Shown here piece by piece: positions 8,898 to 17,847 of a stretch of DNA of 64,000 nt (the stretch's first letter is position 1; each line of letters starts with the position of its first letter). The notes beneath the pieces are model-generated. The model saw only the letters and a program-made list of their open reading frames with translations, did not search any database and was not told the origin of the DNA. Source of the stretch: Pseudomonas khavaziana (lineage in GTDB: Bacteria > Pseudomonadota > Gammaproteobacteria > Pseudomonadales > Pseudomonadaceae); contig NZ_JAHSTT010000012.1 of NCBI RefSeq assembly GCF_019145205.1, positions 62,001 through 126,000 of the forward strand, in the 5' to 3' direction. The position numbers and the translations under genes are program-made.

Positions 8898-9695
8898 TTA
8901 CGAGCAGAAATCCAGCGGCAACCGGCGCGGCACGAACTGGCCCTGGCCGAGTTGCTCGGCGTCACGCAGAGCGCGCCAGGTGTAGTTGAGGGCCGATTGC
9001 ACGGCGCTGGCCAAGCCTTCACCCTGGGCGATGCGGCCGGCCAATGCACTGGCCAAGGTGCAACCCGAGCCGTGATAGCTGCCAGGCAAGCGCTGGCAGG
9101 TAAAGATGCGGCGCGTGCCGTCGCGGCTGTACAGGCGGTTGTGCACTTCGTGCTCGTCGCCATGGCCACCGGTGATCAGCAGGTGCTTGATGTACGGCAA
9201 CAGTTTCTCGGCACATTCATCGGCAGTACCGTCGGGTAATTCGGCCAGGATGCGCGCTTCCGGCAGGTTGGGCGTGGCGATCAACGACAGTGGCAACAGC
9301 CGCTCGCGCATTGCGTAGCCGACTTCATCCTTGCCCAGGCTACCGCCACCGCCGGCGCGCAGCACCGGATCGCAGACCACCGGCAGATGCGGGTGCGCCT
9401 GCAGCAGTTCGACCACGGTGTCGACCATCGCGGTGGAGCCGAGCATGCCCAGCTTGACTGCCGCCACTTCGGAGTCGCTGAGCACGGCATTGGCCTGGGC
9501 CATGACCCACTCGCGGTCAAGCACGCGGAAGTCACTGACATTGACCGTATTCTGCACGGTCAGGGCGGTGACGGCCGCAGCGGCGTGGCAGCCCTGGGCG
9601 AGCAGGGCTTCGATATCTGCCTGCAGGCCGGCGCCACCACTGGGGTCGTGGCCGGAGAGACAGAGGACAACGGGGCGAGAGCTGTAGATATTCAT
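8898..9695 (-). CDS. thiD: Hydroxymethylpyrimidine (phosphate) kinase
   Basis: Phosphorylates HMP and HMP-P to HMP-diphosphate for thiamine synthesis, and also salvages HMP. A ribokinase-fold protein of 265 aa from the ATG of MNIYSSRPVVLCLSG. Motifs include SGHDPSGGAGLQADI at the N-terminus (substrate site) and GSYHGSGCTLASAL near the C-terminus (anion hole and catalytic Asp region). A more upstream ATG at 9830 would add a basic, unconserved leader and was rejected. It is the first gene of thiD-thiE-hemL and diverges from ladS. Confidence 0.96.
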   Translation of the reverse strand: MNIYSSRPVVLCLSGHDPSGGAGLQADIEALLAQGCHAAAAVTALTVQNTVNVSDFRVLDREWVMAQANAVLSDSEVAAVKLGMLGSTAMVDTVVELLQAHPHLPVVCDPVLRAGGGGSLGKDEVGYAMRERLLPLSLIATPNLPEARILAELPDGTADECAEKLLPYIKHLLITGGHGDEHEVHNRLYSRDGTRRIFTCQRLPGSYHGSGCTLASALAGRIAQGEGLASAVQSALNYTWRALRDAEQLGQGQFVPRRLPLDFCS

Positions 9696-9970
9696 GGTGC
9701 GCGAGCTTACCACCAAACGCTTTTTGCGTGGCCGTCTGGCGATGGTTGAAGTCTGCCCGCAGTTACGACGTTTTTCTGCGGCTCGAACCTGCGGTTTAAA
9801 TGCTGAAAGCCTCGATCCAGAGCCTTTCAAAAAAATATTTCAATGCTGTCCAATGGCCTTTAATGGCTATGCTAAAGTGCATCCAAACAACTTACTGTAT
9901 CGCCGGTGTACGTCTTCTCAAAAGGAATGGGGGGCTTTTGACACAGCCGGACAGGCCACGCTGGGGCTTT

Positions 9971-12370
9971 ATGCGCTATTTGCTGATCTTTATCTTGTGC
10001 GGGCTGCCAATGCTTGCCGGCGCCGTCGAGTTCAACCCGGACACGCGAAGCCTGCCGCTTGGCCAGGTCATGCAAGTGCTCGAAGATCCCACCGATACCC
10101 TCACCATCGCCGATGTCAGCTCCCCCGCCTACGCCGCCCAGTTCAAGACCCATGACAAAGCCACCCTCAACGCCGGTTACTCGCGCTCGGTGTTCTGGCT
10201 CAAGGTCAACCTGCATTACACCGCCAAGGATCCCCGTGCACCACGCGCCTGGTTTCTGGAGCTGGCCTACCCGCCGCTCAATCGCCTGGACCTCTACCAG
10301 AGCGACAGCGCCGGTTACTACCGGCTGACCGCCCGCACCGGCAGCGCCTTGCCGTTTTCCAGTCGTGAGATGAGCCAGAGCAACTATCTGTTCAAGCTCA
10401 ACTTCCTGCCCGACCAGCAACAGACCCTCTACTTGCGCCTGCAAAGCCAGGGCTCGATCCAGGCGCCGTTGACGTTATGGGCGGGTACGGCATACCTGGA
10501 AGAACAGCCGCTGCGCTTGTATGTGCTTGGGGCGATCTATGGTGTGTTACTGGGCATGTTGATCTACAACCTGTTCATCTATCTGAGCGTGCGCGACACC
10601 AGCTACCTTTATTACATCCTCTATATCGCATCGTTCGGTTTGTACCAGCTCTCGGTGAACGGCGTCGCGGTGCAGTACTTCTGGCCCAACAACCCGTGGT
10701 GGGCGAACGCGGCGGTGCCGTTCCTGATCGGTTCGGCGGCGTTGTTCGGCAGCCTGTTCGCCCGCAGCTTCCTGCATACCGCGCAGCACAGTCGCTGGAT
10801 CAACCGGATGCTGCTGGCGCTGGCGGCCTGTGGTGGGTTGGTAATGGCGCTGGCGCTGCTGACCAGCTACGCGGTGGCCCTGCGCCTGGCCACGGGCCTG
10901 GCGCTGGTATTTACCGTGACCATCTTTGTCGCCGCCATCAAGGCCTGGTACTGCGGGCAGCGTATGGCACGCTACTTCATCATAGCCTGGTCGGCGTTCC
11001 TGCTTGGCGGGGTGGTCAACACCCTGATGGTGCTGGGCTACCTGCCTAACGTGTTCCTGACCATGTATGCCAGCCAGATCGGTTCGGCCATTGAAGTGGC
11101 GCTACTGTCCCTGGCCTTGGCCGACCGCATCAACGGCATGCGTGAGCAGCAGGCGCAAATCCTCTTCGACGCCAGCCAGAAGCTCGAGGCGCTCAACCAG
11201 CAGCTGGCCCGCAGTAATCGCCTCAAAGATGAATTCCTTGCCACCCTGACCCACGAACTGCGCACGCCGATGAACGGTGTAATTGGTTCTCTGGAGTTGA
11301 TGCAGACCGTCCCCCTGACCGATGACCTGGCGCAGTACCAACAAACCGCCGCTGGCTCGGCACGGGACATGATGCGTATGGTCAACGGCATCCTCACCCT
11401 GACCGAACTGCAGGCCGGCCGCCTGGTGTCGCAGCCCCAAGTGTTCAGCCTGCGGGGGGCGCTTGATACTTTGCGCCAGCAGTTTACCGCCAGTGCCCAA
11501 GCCAAGGGCCTGGAGTTTTCCATTGACGTCGCGGATGAACTGCCGGACCGGGTAATCGGCGATGCGGGCAAGTTGCTCCAATGCCTGGATTGCCTGTTGG
11601 ACAATGCGTTCAAATTTACCCACATAGGCGTTGTGCGCTTGCGTGTGGTCGGTGTGCCCCAAGCGGATGGCAAATTGCACCTGAGCTTTATCGTGACCGA
11701 CACCGGTATCGGCTTTGCCTTTCTAGACGAGGCCACGCTGTATCAGCGTTTCTTCCAGCTCGACGGCTCGACGACCCGCGAATACGGTGGCCTGGGCATT
11801 GGCTTGGCGATTTGCCGGCAGTTGATTGAACTGCAGGACGGGCGCTTGACCCATCATTCCGAGCCGCGCAAAGGCAGCCGCTTCCAGTTGGACGTGGACG
11901 TCGGCCTTGCGCCTGCGCAACCCAAGCAGCGCGCGCCGGGGCACCACGCCCAACGTTCGCCCCATGAATGCAAGGTGCTGCTGGTGGACGACAACAGCGT
12001 GGGCCAGTTGGCGGTGCGTGGCATGCTGCTCAAACTGGGCTACCGGGTTAAAACCGTGGATAACGGCCCGGCTGCACTGGCAGCACTGCAAGGTGAGCGT
12101 TTTGATGCAGTGCTGCTGGACGTGCCGGAGGGCGGTTTCTCGTTGTGCTGTCAGATTCGAGCTTTGCCCGGCTGCGGTGAGTTACCGGTGATCGCCCTGA
12201 GTAGCTCGCCCGATGGGCCGGAACGTGAGCGTTGCCTCGGCATCGGCATGACCGATCGCCTGGCCAAACCCCTGCGTTTCGATGCCTTGCAGACAGTGCT
12301 GGAGCGCCATGTGCCGTGCGCGACAGAGGGCGAAAGCGCCGAACATTCGGCGGGTATGCCACTTTTTTGA
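9971..12370 (+). CDS. ladS: LadS-type hybrid sensor histidine kinase
   Basis: A 799-aa membrane sensor. Domains in order: signal peptide (MRYLLIFILCGLPMLAGA), 7TMR-DISMED2 periplasmic domain (about 25-160), seven-helix 7TMR-DISM (about 175-385), HisKA with phospho-accepting His428 in HELRTPMNGV, HATPase (DTGIGF, GGLGIGLAI) and a C-terminal receiver with phospho-accepting Asp near residue 717. This architecture, its length and the neighbourhood beside thiD-thiE-hemL match P. aeruginosa LadS, a calcium-responsive kinase feeding the GacS/GacA-Rsm pathway. A TTG at 9938 with a better ribosome site (AAAGGA) would add 11 residues; the ATG gives the cleaner signal peptide. Output on GacS here is inferred by orthology. 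Confidence 0.88.
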   Translation: MRYLLIFILCGLPMLAGAVEFNPDTRSLPLGQVMQVLEDPTDTLTIADVSSPAYAAQFKTHDKATLNAGYSRSVFWLKVNLHYTAKDPRAPRAWFLELAYPPLNRLDLYQSDSAGYYRLTARTGSALPFSSREMSQSNYLFKLNFLPDQQQTLYLRLQSQGSIQAPLTLWAGTAYLEEQPLRLYVLGAIYGVLLGMLIYNLFIYLSVRDTSYLYYILYIASFGLYQLSVNGVAVQYFWPNNPWWANAAVPFLIGSAALFGSLFARSFLHTAQHSRWINRMLLALAACGGLVMALALLTSYAVALRLATGLALVFTVTIFVAAIKAWYCGQRMARYFIIAWSAFLLGGVVNTLMVLGYLPNVFLTMYASQIGSAIEVALLSLALADRINGMREQQAQILFDASQKLEALNQQLARSNRLKDEFLATLTHELRTPMNGVIGSLELMQTVPLTDDLAQYQQTAAGSARDMMRMVNGILTLTELQAGRLVSQPQVFSLRGALDTLRQQFTASAQAKGLEFSIDVADELPDRVIGDAGKLLQCLDCLLDNAFKFTHIGVVRLRVVGVPQADGKLHLSFIVTDTGIGFAFLDEATLYQRFFQLDGSTTREYGGLGIGLAICRQLIELQDGRLTHHSEPRKGSRFQLDVDVGLAPAQPKQRAPGHHAQRSPHECKVLLVDDNSVGQLAVRGMLLKLGYRVKTVDNGPAALAALQGERFDAVLLDVPEGGFSLCCQIRALPGCGELPVIALSSSPDGPERERCLGIGMTDRLAKPLRFDALQTVLERHVPCATEGESAEHSAGMPLF

Positions 12371-12423
12371 GCGTAAGGTCAGTGCTTAACTGAAATAACC
12401 GGCCTCAATCGAGCGGTGCCTTT

Positions 12424-12451
12424 TGTAGGAGCGAGCAAGCTCGCTCCTACA
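12424..12451. repeat. Single palindromic REP unit
   Basis: A perfect inverted repeat: TGTAGGAGCGAG, a CAAG loop, then CTCGCTCCTACA. It lies in the ladS-aidB gap and belongs to the TGTAGGAGCGAGC family that occurs as facing pairs at 14.2, 34.6 and 54.2 kb. Confidence 0.85.
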
Positions 12452-12493
12452 GACAGCCTGAAATCGACGTGGCCTTTTTCCAGGAGGCCCGTC

Positions 12494-14146
12494 ATGAACC
12501 TGCATCAGTTTGCTGAAACCCACGACGTCACCAACCAGCCACCGTCCCTGGACGGCACCAACCTGTATCGCATCGATCTGCCTCTGCAAGAATGGTCGCG
12601 CCACTTTGGCGCTGGCTGGGCGCAATCGCGTATCGACGCCTACGGTGCGCTGGCCGGCGGGCCGTTGATGGCGGCCGGGTTCCTGGCGAACCAGAACAAA
12701 CCGGTGTTCAGCAGTCATGACCGCTACGGGCACCGTATTGACCTGGTGGAGTTTCACCCGGCCTATCACGAGCTGATGCGCACCGCTGTCGAGCATGGCC
12801 TGCCGTCGCTGCCCTGGGCTCATCCGCAATCCGGTGCCCATGTGGCGCGTGCGGCGATGACCTACCTGCACAGCCAGGCCGAAGCCGGCACCGGTTGCCC
12901 ATTGACCATGACCTTTGCCTGCGTCCCGGCCCTGCGTTTGCAACCGGACCTGGCGGACCTCTGGTTGCCGAAGATCCTCAATACCCAATATGACCCGCGC
13001 AACGTTGGCATCGCCCACAAGGCCGGCGCCACCATCGGCATGGCCATGACCGAGAAGCAGGGCGGCACCGACGTGCGCGCCAACACCACCCGCGCCTATC
13101 CGGTTGGCGCAGGCGGTCCCGGCCAGGCCTACGAACTGGTGGGGCACAAGTGGTTCTGCTCGGCGCCGATGTGCGATGCCTTCCTGACCCTGGCCCAGAC
13201 CGACAAGGGCCTGACCTGTTTCCTGCTGCCCCGGCAGCGCCCGGATGACACGCACAACCAGTTCTATATCCAGCGTTTGAAAAACAAACTCGGCAACTGC
13301 TCCAATGCCTCCAGCGAAGTGGAGTTTCGCGGCGCCCTGGCCTGGATGGTCGGCGAAGAAGGTCGTGGCGTACCGACCATCATCGAAATGGTCGCCATGA
13401 CCCGCTTCGATTGCATGGTCGGCTCCAGCGCGTTGATGCGCCAGGCGCTGACCCAGGCCAGCCATCACTGTGCACATCGTTTGGTCGGCGGCCGCCTACT
13501 TAGCGAACAACCGCTGATGCAAAACGTCTTGGCCGACCTGGCCCTGGAAAGCGAAGCGGCCCTGGCCTTGAGCCTGCGCATGGGCCGCGCGCTGGATCAT
13601 CTTGATAATGAGCAGGAAGCCAAGTTCGCCCGGCTGGTTACGGCGGTGGGCAAGTATTGGATCTGCAAGCGTGCGCCCGCGATGATCAATGAAGCCGCCG
13701 AATGCATGGGCGGCGCCGGGTATGTGGAGGACAGCATCCTGCCGCGCCTGTACCGTGAGGCGCCGGTGAACTCGACGTGGGAAGGCTCGGGTAACGTGCA
13801 GTGCCTGGACGTGCTGCGGGCACTGTCGAAAGAACCGGGTGTGCTGGAGACGCTGTTTGTCGAACTGGGCGATGGGCACGGCGACCGGCTGTTGACGCGG
13901 CATACCGAGCAACTGAAGACGGCTTTTATGGACACCCAGGACATTCAGTACCGCGCACGGCAGTTGACCGAGGATATCGCCGTGGCGTTGCAGGCCAAGT
14001 TGTTGTTGGAGGCCGGGAATGCAGCCGTCAGCGATGGGTTTATCGCCAGCCGCCTGGGCGAATCGTCCGGTCGGGTGTACGGCACCTTGCCGCGTGGAGT
14101 GGATGTAACAGCCATAATCGCGCGCTCAACCCCCCCATATCCTTGA
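12494..14146 (+). CDS. AidB-like acyl-CoA dehydrogenase family protein
   Basis: A 550-aa flavoprotein of the long acyl-CoA dehydrogenase branch that contains E. coli AidB, the alkylation-response protein. Shared landmarks are GMAMTEKQGGTDVRANTTRA, LVGHKWFCS, LGNCSNASSEVEF, the MTRFDC stretch and VNSTWEGSGNVQCLDVLR, all AidB-type. Length and the C-terminal basic, helical extension that binds DNA in AidB also agree. The ATG at 12494 follows AGGAGG-like CAGGAGG; an upstream ATG at 12416 overlaps the REP palindrome and was rejected. Whether it protects DNA or acts on acyl-CoAs cannot be decided here. I leave the symbol blank for that reason. Confidence 0.88.
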   Translation: MNLHQFAETHDVTNQPPSLDGTNLYRIDLPLQEWSRHFGAGWAQSRIDAYGALAGGPLMAAGFLANQNKPVFSSHDRYGHRIDLVEFHPAYHELMRTAVEHGLPSLPWAHPQSGAHVARAAMTYLHSQAEAGTGCPLTMTFACVPALRLQPDLADLWLPKILNTQYDPRNVGIAHKAGATIGMAMTEKQGGTDVRANTTRAYPVGAGGPGQAYELVGHKWFCSAPMCDAFLTLAQTDKGLTCFLLPRQRPDDTHNQFYIQRLKNKLGNCSNASSEVEFRGALAWMVGEEGRGVPTIIEMVAMTRFDCMVGSSALMRQALTQASHHCAHRLVGGRLLSEQPLMQNVLADLALESEAALALSLRMGRALDHLDNEQEAKFARLVTAVGKYWICKRAPAMINEAAECMGGAGYVEDSILPRLYREAPVNSTWEGSGNVQCLDVLRALSKEPGVLETLFVELGDGHGDRLLTRHTEQLKTAFMDTQDIQYRARQLTEDIAVALQAKLLLEAGNAAVSDGFIASRLGESSGRVYGTLPRGVDVTAIIARSTPPYP

Positions 14147-14161
14147 ATAAACACGGTCAAC

Positions 14162-14261
14162 TGTAGGAGCGAGCTTGCTCGCGAAAAACGTCAACGATAA
14201 CGCGTGCTTTCTGAATAAACGCGGCGCCTATGGGGGGCTCGCGAGTAAGCTCGCTCCTACA
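14162..14261. repeat. REP pair (TGTAGGAGCGAGC family)
   Basis: Facing units TGTAGGAGCGAGCTTGCTCG and its near reverse complement are separated by about 55 bases, just after the AidB-like gene. Confidence 0.85.
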
Positions 14262-14368
14262 TGGTATTAGGGCTTTTCCCCTCCACATTTTAAAATGCAT
14301 TCCAATCCTGGTGTTTCGGTGAGGCCGGGATACAGGCAAGATAAAGGCCTGCAAGTCCAGAACACAGG

Positions 14369-15841
14369 ATGCTTACCGTGACCGAAGCTTTTGTTGTCGT
14401 TAAAACCGCCGAAGAGGCCGTGGATCGGCTGGCGGCCCTGCATGAGCGTGCTACCGGTGCGCTCAACCAAGCCCTCAAGCAATACCTCAAGGACCGCATC
14501 GAGCCTGACGCCGCACAACGCGCGCTGTTTCGCTACCCGGAACTGCGCCTGACCTACCACTGCCATGGCGAAGTGCCCCAGACCACCCGGGCGTATGCCA
14601 AGGTCCAGTTACCCGGCACCTACAGCGTCACCGTGACCCACCCGGCCGCGTTCCGTAAGTACTTGCTCGAACAATTGGTGCCGCTGATGCACGATTTCAC
14701 CGTGACGGTGGAAGTGGGCGTCAGCCAGCAGAACATCCCTTACCCCTACGTGGTGGAGCAGGGCGACGAACTGGCCGGCTCCGGCGTGACCGCCGCGACC
14801 CTGGCGCGGGTCTTCCCCAGTACCGACCTGTCCGCTGCCACCGATGGCATCGCCGACGGCCTCTACGACTGGGAAAACACCGACCCGCTGCCCCTGGCGC
14901 TGTTCGACGCGGCCCGTGTGGATTTTTCCCTGCGCCGCCTGGTGCACTACACCGGCAGCGACTGGCGCCATGTACAACCCTGGATCCTGCTGACCAACTA
15001 CCACCGCTACGTTGACCAGTTCATCCTGCATGGCCTGGAACAACTGCGCAGCGACCCAAGGTTTATCCGCATGGTATTGCCAGGCAACGTGGTGATCGAC
15101 AAAAGCATGGACCACGGCGAGGCCTCGGCGATTGCCGCAGGCGTGGTCTGGCACCGCTACCAGATGCCCGCCTATCACCTGCAAGCCAGCGATGGCCACG
15201 GCGTGACTCTGGTGAATATCGGCGTCGGCCCATCCAACGCCAAGAACATCACCGACCACCTGGCGGTGCTGCGCCCGCATTGCTGGCTGATGATCGGCCA
15301 CTGCGGGGGCCTGCGCCAATCCCAGACCATCGGTGACTACGTACTGGCTCACGCCTATATGCGTCGTGACGGTATTCTTGATCGCGTGGTACCGCCGAAT
15401 ATCCCGATCCCGGCCCTGGCCGAGGTGCAGTTGGCCCTTCAGCAGGCCGCGGCGAATGTTACTGGCGAAAAAGGTGAAGAACTGAAAAAACGCCTGCGCA
15501 CCGGCACCGTGCTGACCTACGACGACCGCAACTGGGAACTGCGCTGGGCCCAGGAACGCCCGCTGATCAACCTGTCCCGCGCCGTGGCCGTGGACATGGA
15601 AAGCGGCACCATCGCTGCCCAGGGTTATCGTCTGCGTGTGCCCTATGGCACCTTGTTGTGCGTATCGGACAAACCCTTGCACAGCGAGATCAAGCTGCCA
15701 GGTTCGGCCAACGCGTTTTATGAGCGTGCGGTCAGCCAGCACTTGAAAATCGGCATCGAGGCGGTCGACCTGTTGCGCACCGAACTCAACTCGTTGCACT
15801 CGCGTAAATTGCGCAGCTTCGACGAGCCGCCGTTCCGCTAA
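14369..15841 (+). CDS. amn: AMP nucleosidase
   Basis: Hydrolyses AMP to adenine and ribose 5-phosphate, balancing the adenylate pool. The N-terminal half is the AMN-specific domain; the C-terminal half (about 240-460) is a nucleoside-phosphorylase fold with VNIGVGPSNAKNITDHLAV, GHCGGLRQSQTIGDYVLA and VDMESGTIAAQG. The 490-aa length is as in the family. The ATG at 14369 sits close to an AACACAGG ribosome site; a GTG at 14378 is a plausible alternative. The 222-base upstream gap holds only a REP pair. Confidence 0.95.
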   Translation: MLTVTEAFVVVKTAEEAVDRLAALHERATGALNQALKQYLKDRIEPDAAQRALFRYPELRLTYHCHGEVPQTTRAYAKVQLPGTYSVTVTHPAAFRKYLLEQLVPLMHDFTVTVEVGVSQQNIPYPYVVEQGDELAGSGVTAATLARVFPSTDLSAATDGIADGLYDWENTDPLPLALFDAARVDFSLRRLVHYTGSDWRHVQPWILLTNYHRYVDQFILHGLEQLRSDPRFIRMVLPGNVVIDKSMDHGEASAIAAGVVWHRYQMPAYHLQASDGHGVTLVNIGVGPSNAKNITDHLAVLRPHCWLMIGHCGGLRQSQTIGDYVLAHAYMRRDGILDRVVPPNIPIPALAEVQLALQQAAANVTGEKGEELKKRLRTGTVLTYDDRNWELRWAQERPLINLSRAVAVDMESGTIAAQGYRLRVPYGTLLCVSDKPLHSEIKLPGSANAFYERAVSQHLKIGIEAVDLLRTELNSLHSRKLRSFDEPPFR

Positions 15842-15913
15842 GCGGTTGGGATGGTCATTTGGCGGTCAGGCCACTAGCATTGTCGGTCCTGACCGCTGGA
15901 TGTTCCTTTTGCC

Positions 15914-16549
15914 ATGCCCCGTCCTACACGACCCGATTCACGCCGCCCTGGCGTGAAACCTCCACATGCCGCTCCCCGTCGTGTCGCCAAGGCGCCACCG
16001 GCCGAGCCAAAGCTGATCCTGTTCAATAAACCGTTCGACGTGCTGACCCAGTTCAGCGACGAAGGCGGGCGTGCGACCCTCAAGGACTTTATCGACATCC
16101 CCGGCATCTACCCGGCCGGCCGCCTGGACCGTGACAGCGAAGGCTTGCTGTTGCTGACCAATGACGGTCAGTTGCAGGCCCGGATTGCCGACCCCAAGCA
16201 CAAGCTGGCGAAAACCTATTGGGTGCAGGTGGAAGGCGAGCCGACGCAAGAACAGCTGCAACGCCTGCGCGATGGCGTGGAACTCAATGACGGCATGACC
16301 TTGCCCGCCGAGGCGCGGCGACTGGATGAACCCGCGTTATGGCCGCGCAACCCGCCGGTACGCTTTCGCAAGAGCGTGCCGACTCACTGGCTGGAGCTGG
16401 TGATTCGTGAAGGGCGTAACCGCCAGGTCCGGCGCATGACCGCGGCGGTGGGCCTGCCGACGTTACGACTGGTGCGCGTGCGCATTGGTGACTGGTCTAT
16501 CGACGGCCTGGATCAAGGCCAATGGAAGGCAGTCCCGGCGCGTTTATAG
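15914..16549 (+). CDS. rluE: RluE-type 23S rRNA pseudouridine synthase
   Basis: A 211-aa RsuA/RluB/E/F-family synthase that would isomerise a uridine in 23S rRNA (U2457 in E. coli). The catalytic Asp is in GRLDRDSEGLLLLTNDG, and the family's LVIREGRNRQVRRMTAAVGLPTLRLVRV segment is present. The S4 domain is absent, as in RluE, and a basic Pro/Arg-rich N-terminal tail of about 30 residues precedes the catalytic domain. The 3' end overlaps the convergent DUF2788 gene by six bases. RluE is the best subfamily match; the exact target base is inferred. Confidence 0.88.
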   Translation: MPRPTRPDSRRPGVKPPHAAPRRVAKAPPAEPKLILFNKPFDVLTQFSDEGGRATLKDFIDIPGIYPAGRLDRDSEGLLLLTNDGQLQARIADPKHKLAKTYWVQVEGEPTQEQLQRLRDGVELNDGMTLPAEARRLDEPALWPRNPPVRFRKSVPTHWLELVIREGRNRQVRRMTAAVGLPTLRLVRVRIGDWSIDGLDQGQWKAVPARL

Positions 16550-16762
16550 AGCGCCGGACTCGATCAGGCCGATCACCACGCTCTTGATGATGAACGCGGC
16601 CACACCCAGGCCCAGCACGAAGAATAGGATGAACGAACCAAAGCGCCCGGCCTTGGATTTCTTTGCCAGGTCCCAGACGATGAAGCCCATGAAAATGATG
16701 AGGATGGTGACCAGGCCGGTCATCATCCATTCTTCAAACAGGGCGGGGTCGATGTTGTTCAT
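16544..16762 (-). CDS. DUF2788 small membrane protein
   Basis: A 72-aa protein from the ATG of MNNIDPALFEEWMMTGL. It has two hydrophobic segments (about 14-32 and 44-64) separated by a basic linker LAKKSKAGRFG, so it should span the inner membrane twice. This matches the DUF2788 family found in pseudomonads. A longer reading from 16903 runs through a REP pair and is not credible. Function is unknown. Confidence 0.88.
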   Translation of the reverse strand: MNNIDPALFEEWMMTGLVTILIIFMGFIVWDLAKKSKAGRFGSFILFFVLGLGVAAFIIKSVVIGLIESGAL

Positions 16763-16841
16763 GGGGCTCTTCCAGCAAGACAAGCGAGCAGTATACGGCA
16801 GCGTCACAGACGCAACATTGACCTGAGTCCAAGCACAATCC

Positions 16842-16937
16842 AAATGTGGGAGGGGGCTTGCTCCCGATAGCGGTGGGTCAGTTGATAAATAACTGACTGA
16901 CACTCAGTCATCGGGAGCAAGCCCCCTCCCACATTTG
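16842..16937. repeat. REP pair (GTGGGAGGGGGCTTGCTCCCG family)
   Basis: Two facing units with a 50-base spacer lie between the Lrp regulator and the DUF2788 gene. Confidence 0.87.
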
Positions 16938-16950
16938 AATCTCAGTGTGC

Positions 16951-17430
16951 TCAGGTGCGCAGGTGGGTCAGGGGCAGTTCGGTGCTGTTCAGTACCTGGT
17001 TGAGCACAAAGCTGGAACGCACGCTGGTCACGCCTTCGATGCGGGTCAGATGGCCCAGCAGCAGTTTCTGATAGTGATCCATATCCGGCACCACGACCTT
17101 TAGCTGATAGTCCGCATCCATGCCGGTCACCAGGCTGCATTCCAGCACCTGGGGCAAGGTACGGATGGCGGCTTCGAAGTTTTCGAAGCGCTCCGGCGTG
17201 TGCCGGTCCATGCCGATCAATACGTAGGCCGTAAGGCTCAGGCCGAGCATCTTGCGGTCCAGCAAGGCAACCTGGCGCGCAATGTAGCCGTCGTCTTCCA
17301 GCTGCTTGACCCGGCGTGAGCAGGGCGAAGGCGACAGGCCGATACGCTCGGCCAGCTCCTGGTTGGAGATCCTCGCGTCGCGCTGCAATTCCGCCAAAAT
17401 ACTCAGGTCGTATCGATCAAGCTTGCTCAT
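16951..17430 (-). CDS. Lrp/AsnC family transcriptional regulator
   Basis: A 159-aa feast/famine regulator. It has an N-terminal winged HTH (about 1-60, with LDRYDLSILAELQRDARISN and LAERIGLSPSPCSRRVKQLE) and a C-terminal RAM ligand-binding domain (about 68-150, with VTGMDADYQLKVVVPDM). The sequence resembles true Lrp rather than AsnC. It stands alone; the 417-base space upstream toward the RcnB-like gene holds a terminator but no other coding gene. Regulon unknown. Confidence 0.93.
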   Translation of the reverse strand: MSKLDRYDLSILAELQRDARISNQELAERIGLSPSPCSRRVKQLEDDGYIARQVALLDRKMLGLSLTAYVLIGMDRHTPERFENFEAAIRTLPQVLECSLVTGMDADYQLKVVVPDMDHYQKLLLGHLTRIEGVTSVRSSFVLNQVLNSTELPLTHLRT

Positions 17431-17714
17431 TGGGTTGGCCTTTGTCGTAACTATTGCGGTGAATTATCCATGAAGGGTTAAAAATTGCGCAAGCACTGTT
17501 TATTAACGCAATCTTCGCAATCATCCGTCGGGCGTTGGCGGGTATCTTTATCAACAGAATCACCGCCTGGACAACAGTCCACAGCAGCGCGCCCAATCAG
17601 GCCCGCTGCGGCCGCCGCCCCAGCAGGGTTGAGCCGGCCTCCAGGCTGCACACTGTCCACAAGACGGCGTGAGGTGAGCCAACGTCAAAAGCGTTGAGCA
17701 TGGACGAAGTTCTC
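17431..17714 (+). ncRNA. Possible small RNA in a gene-free stretch
   Basis: No credible coding gene lies in this 417-base gap, yet a strong plus-strand intrinsic terminator ends inside it at 17715-17747 with no plus-strand gene before it. Just upstream there is a small hairpin (CAACG, TCAAAAG loop, CGTTG near 17681-17697) and a G+C-rich, self-complementary stretch. A short untranslated RNA ending at the terminator would explain this. The 5' end cannot be placed, and I do not recognise a known family. Confidence 0.3.
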
Positions 17715-17747
17715 AAGGGGTGGCCGACGGGTCACCCCTTTTCTTTT
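17715..17747 (+). terminator. Rho-independent terminator
   Basis: An 11-base-pair stem (AAGGGGTGGCC, GACG loop, GGTCACCCCTT with one G-T pair) is followed by TTCTTTT. It reads on the plus strand and is not preceded by a recognisable gene. Confidence 0.75.
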
Positions 17748-17847
17748 GCCTTGAGAAAATACTGCCCGCGACTGATAACCTGCCTGAGAACCGGGTGTGG
17801 CTTTTTCAGTCTCATCTGTAAGGCCCTAATCCGCAGTGAGGAATAGC

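Noticed and set aside
8866..9970. A TPP riboswitch for thiD-thiE
   Set aside because: I looked for the conserved CUGAGA and thi-box elements upstream of thiD and did not see them.
12386..13477. A 363-codon minus-strand reading frame
   Set aside because: It is antisense to the AidB-like gene, which has strong motifs and a good ribosome site. High G+C codon bias opens long antisense frames throughout this window.
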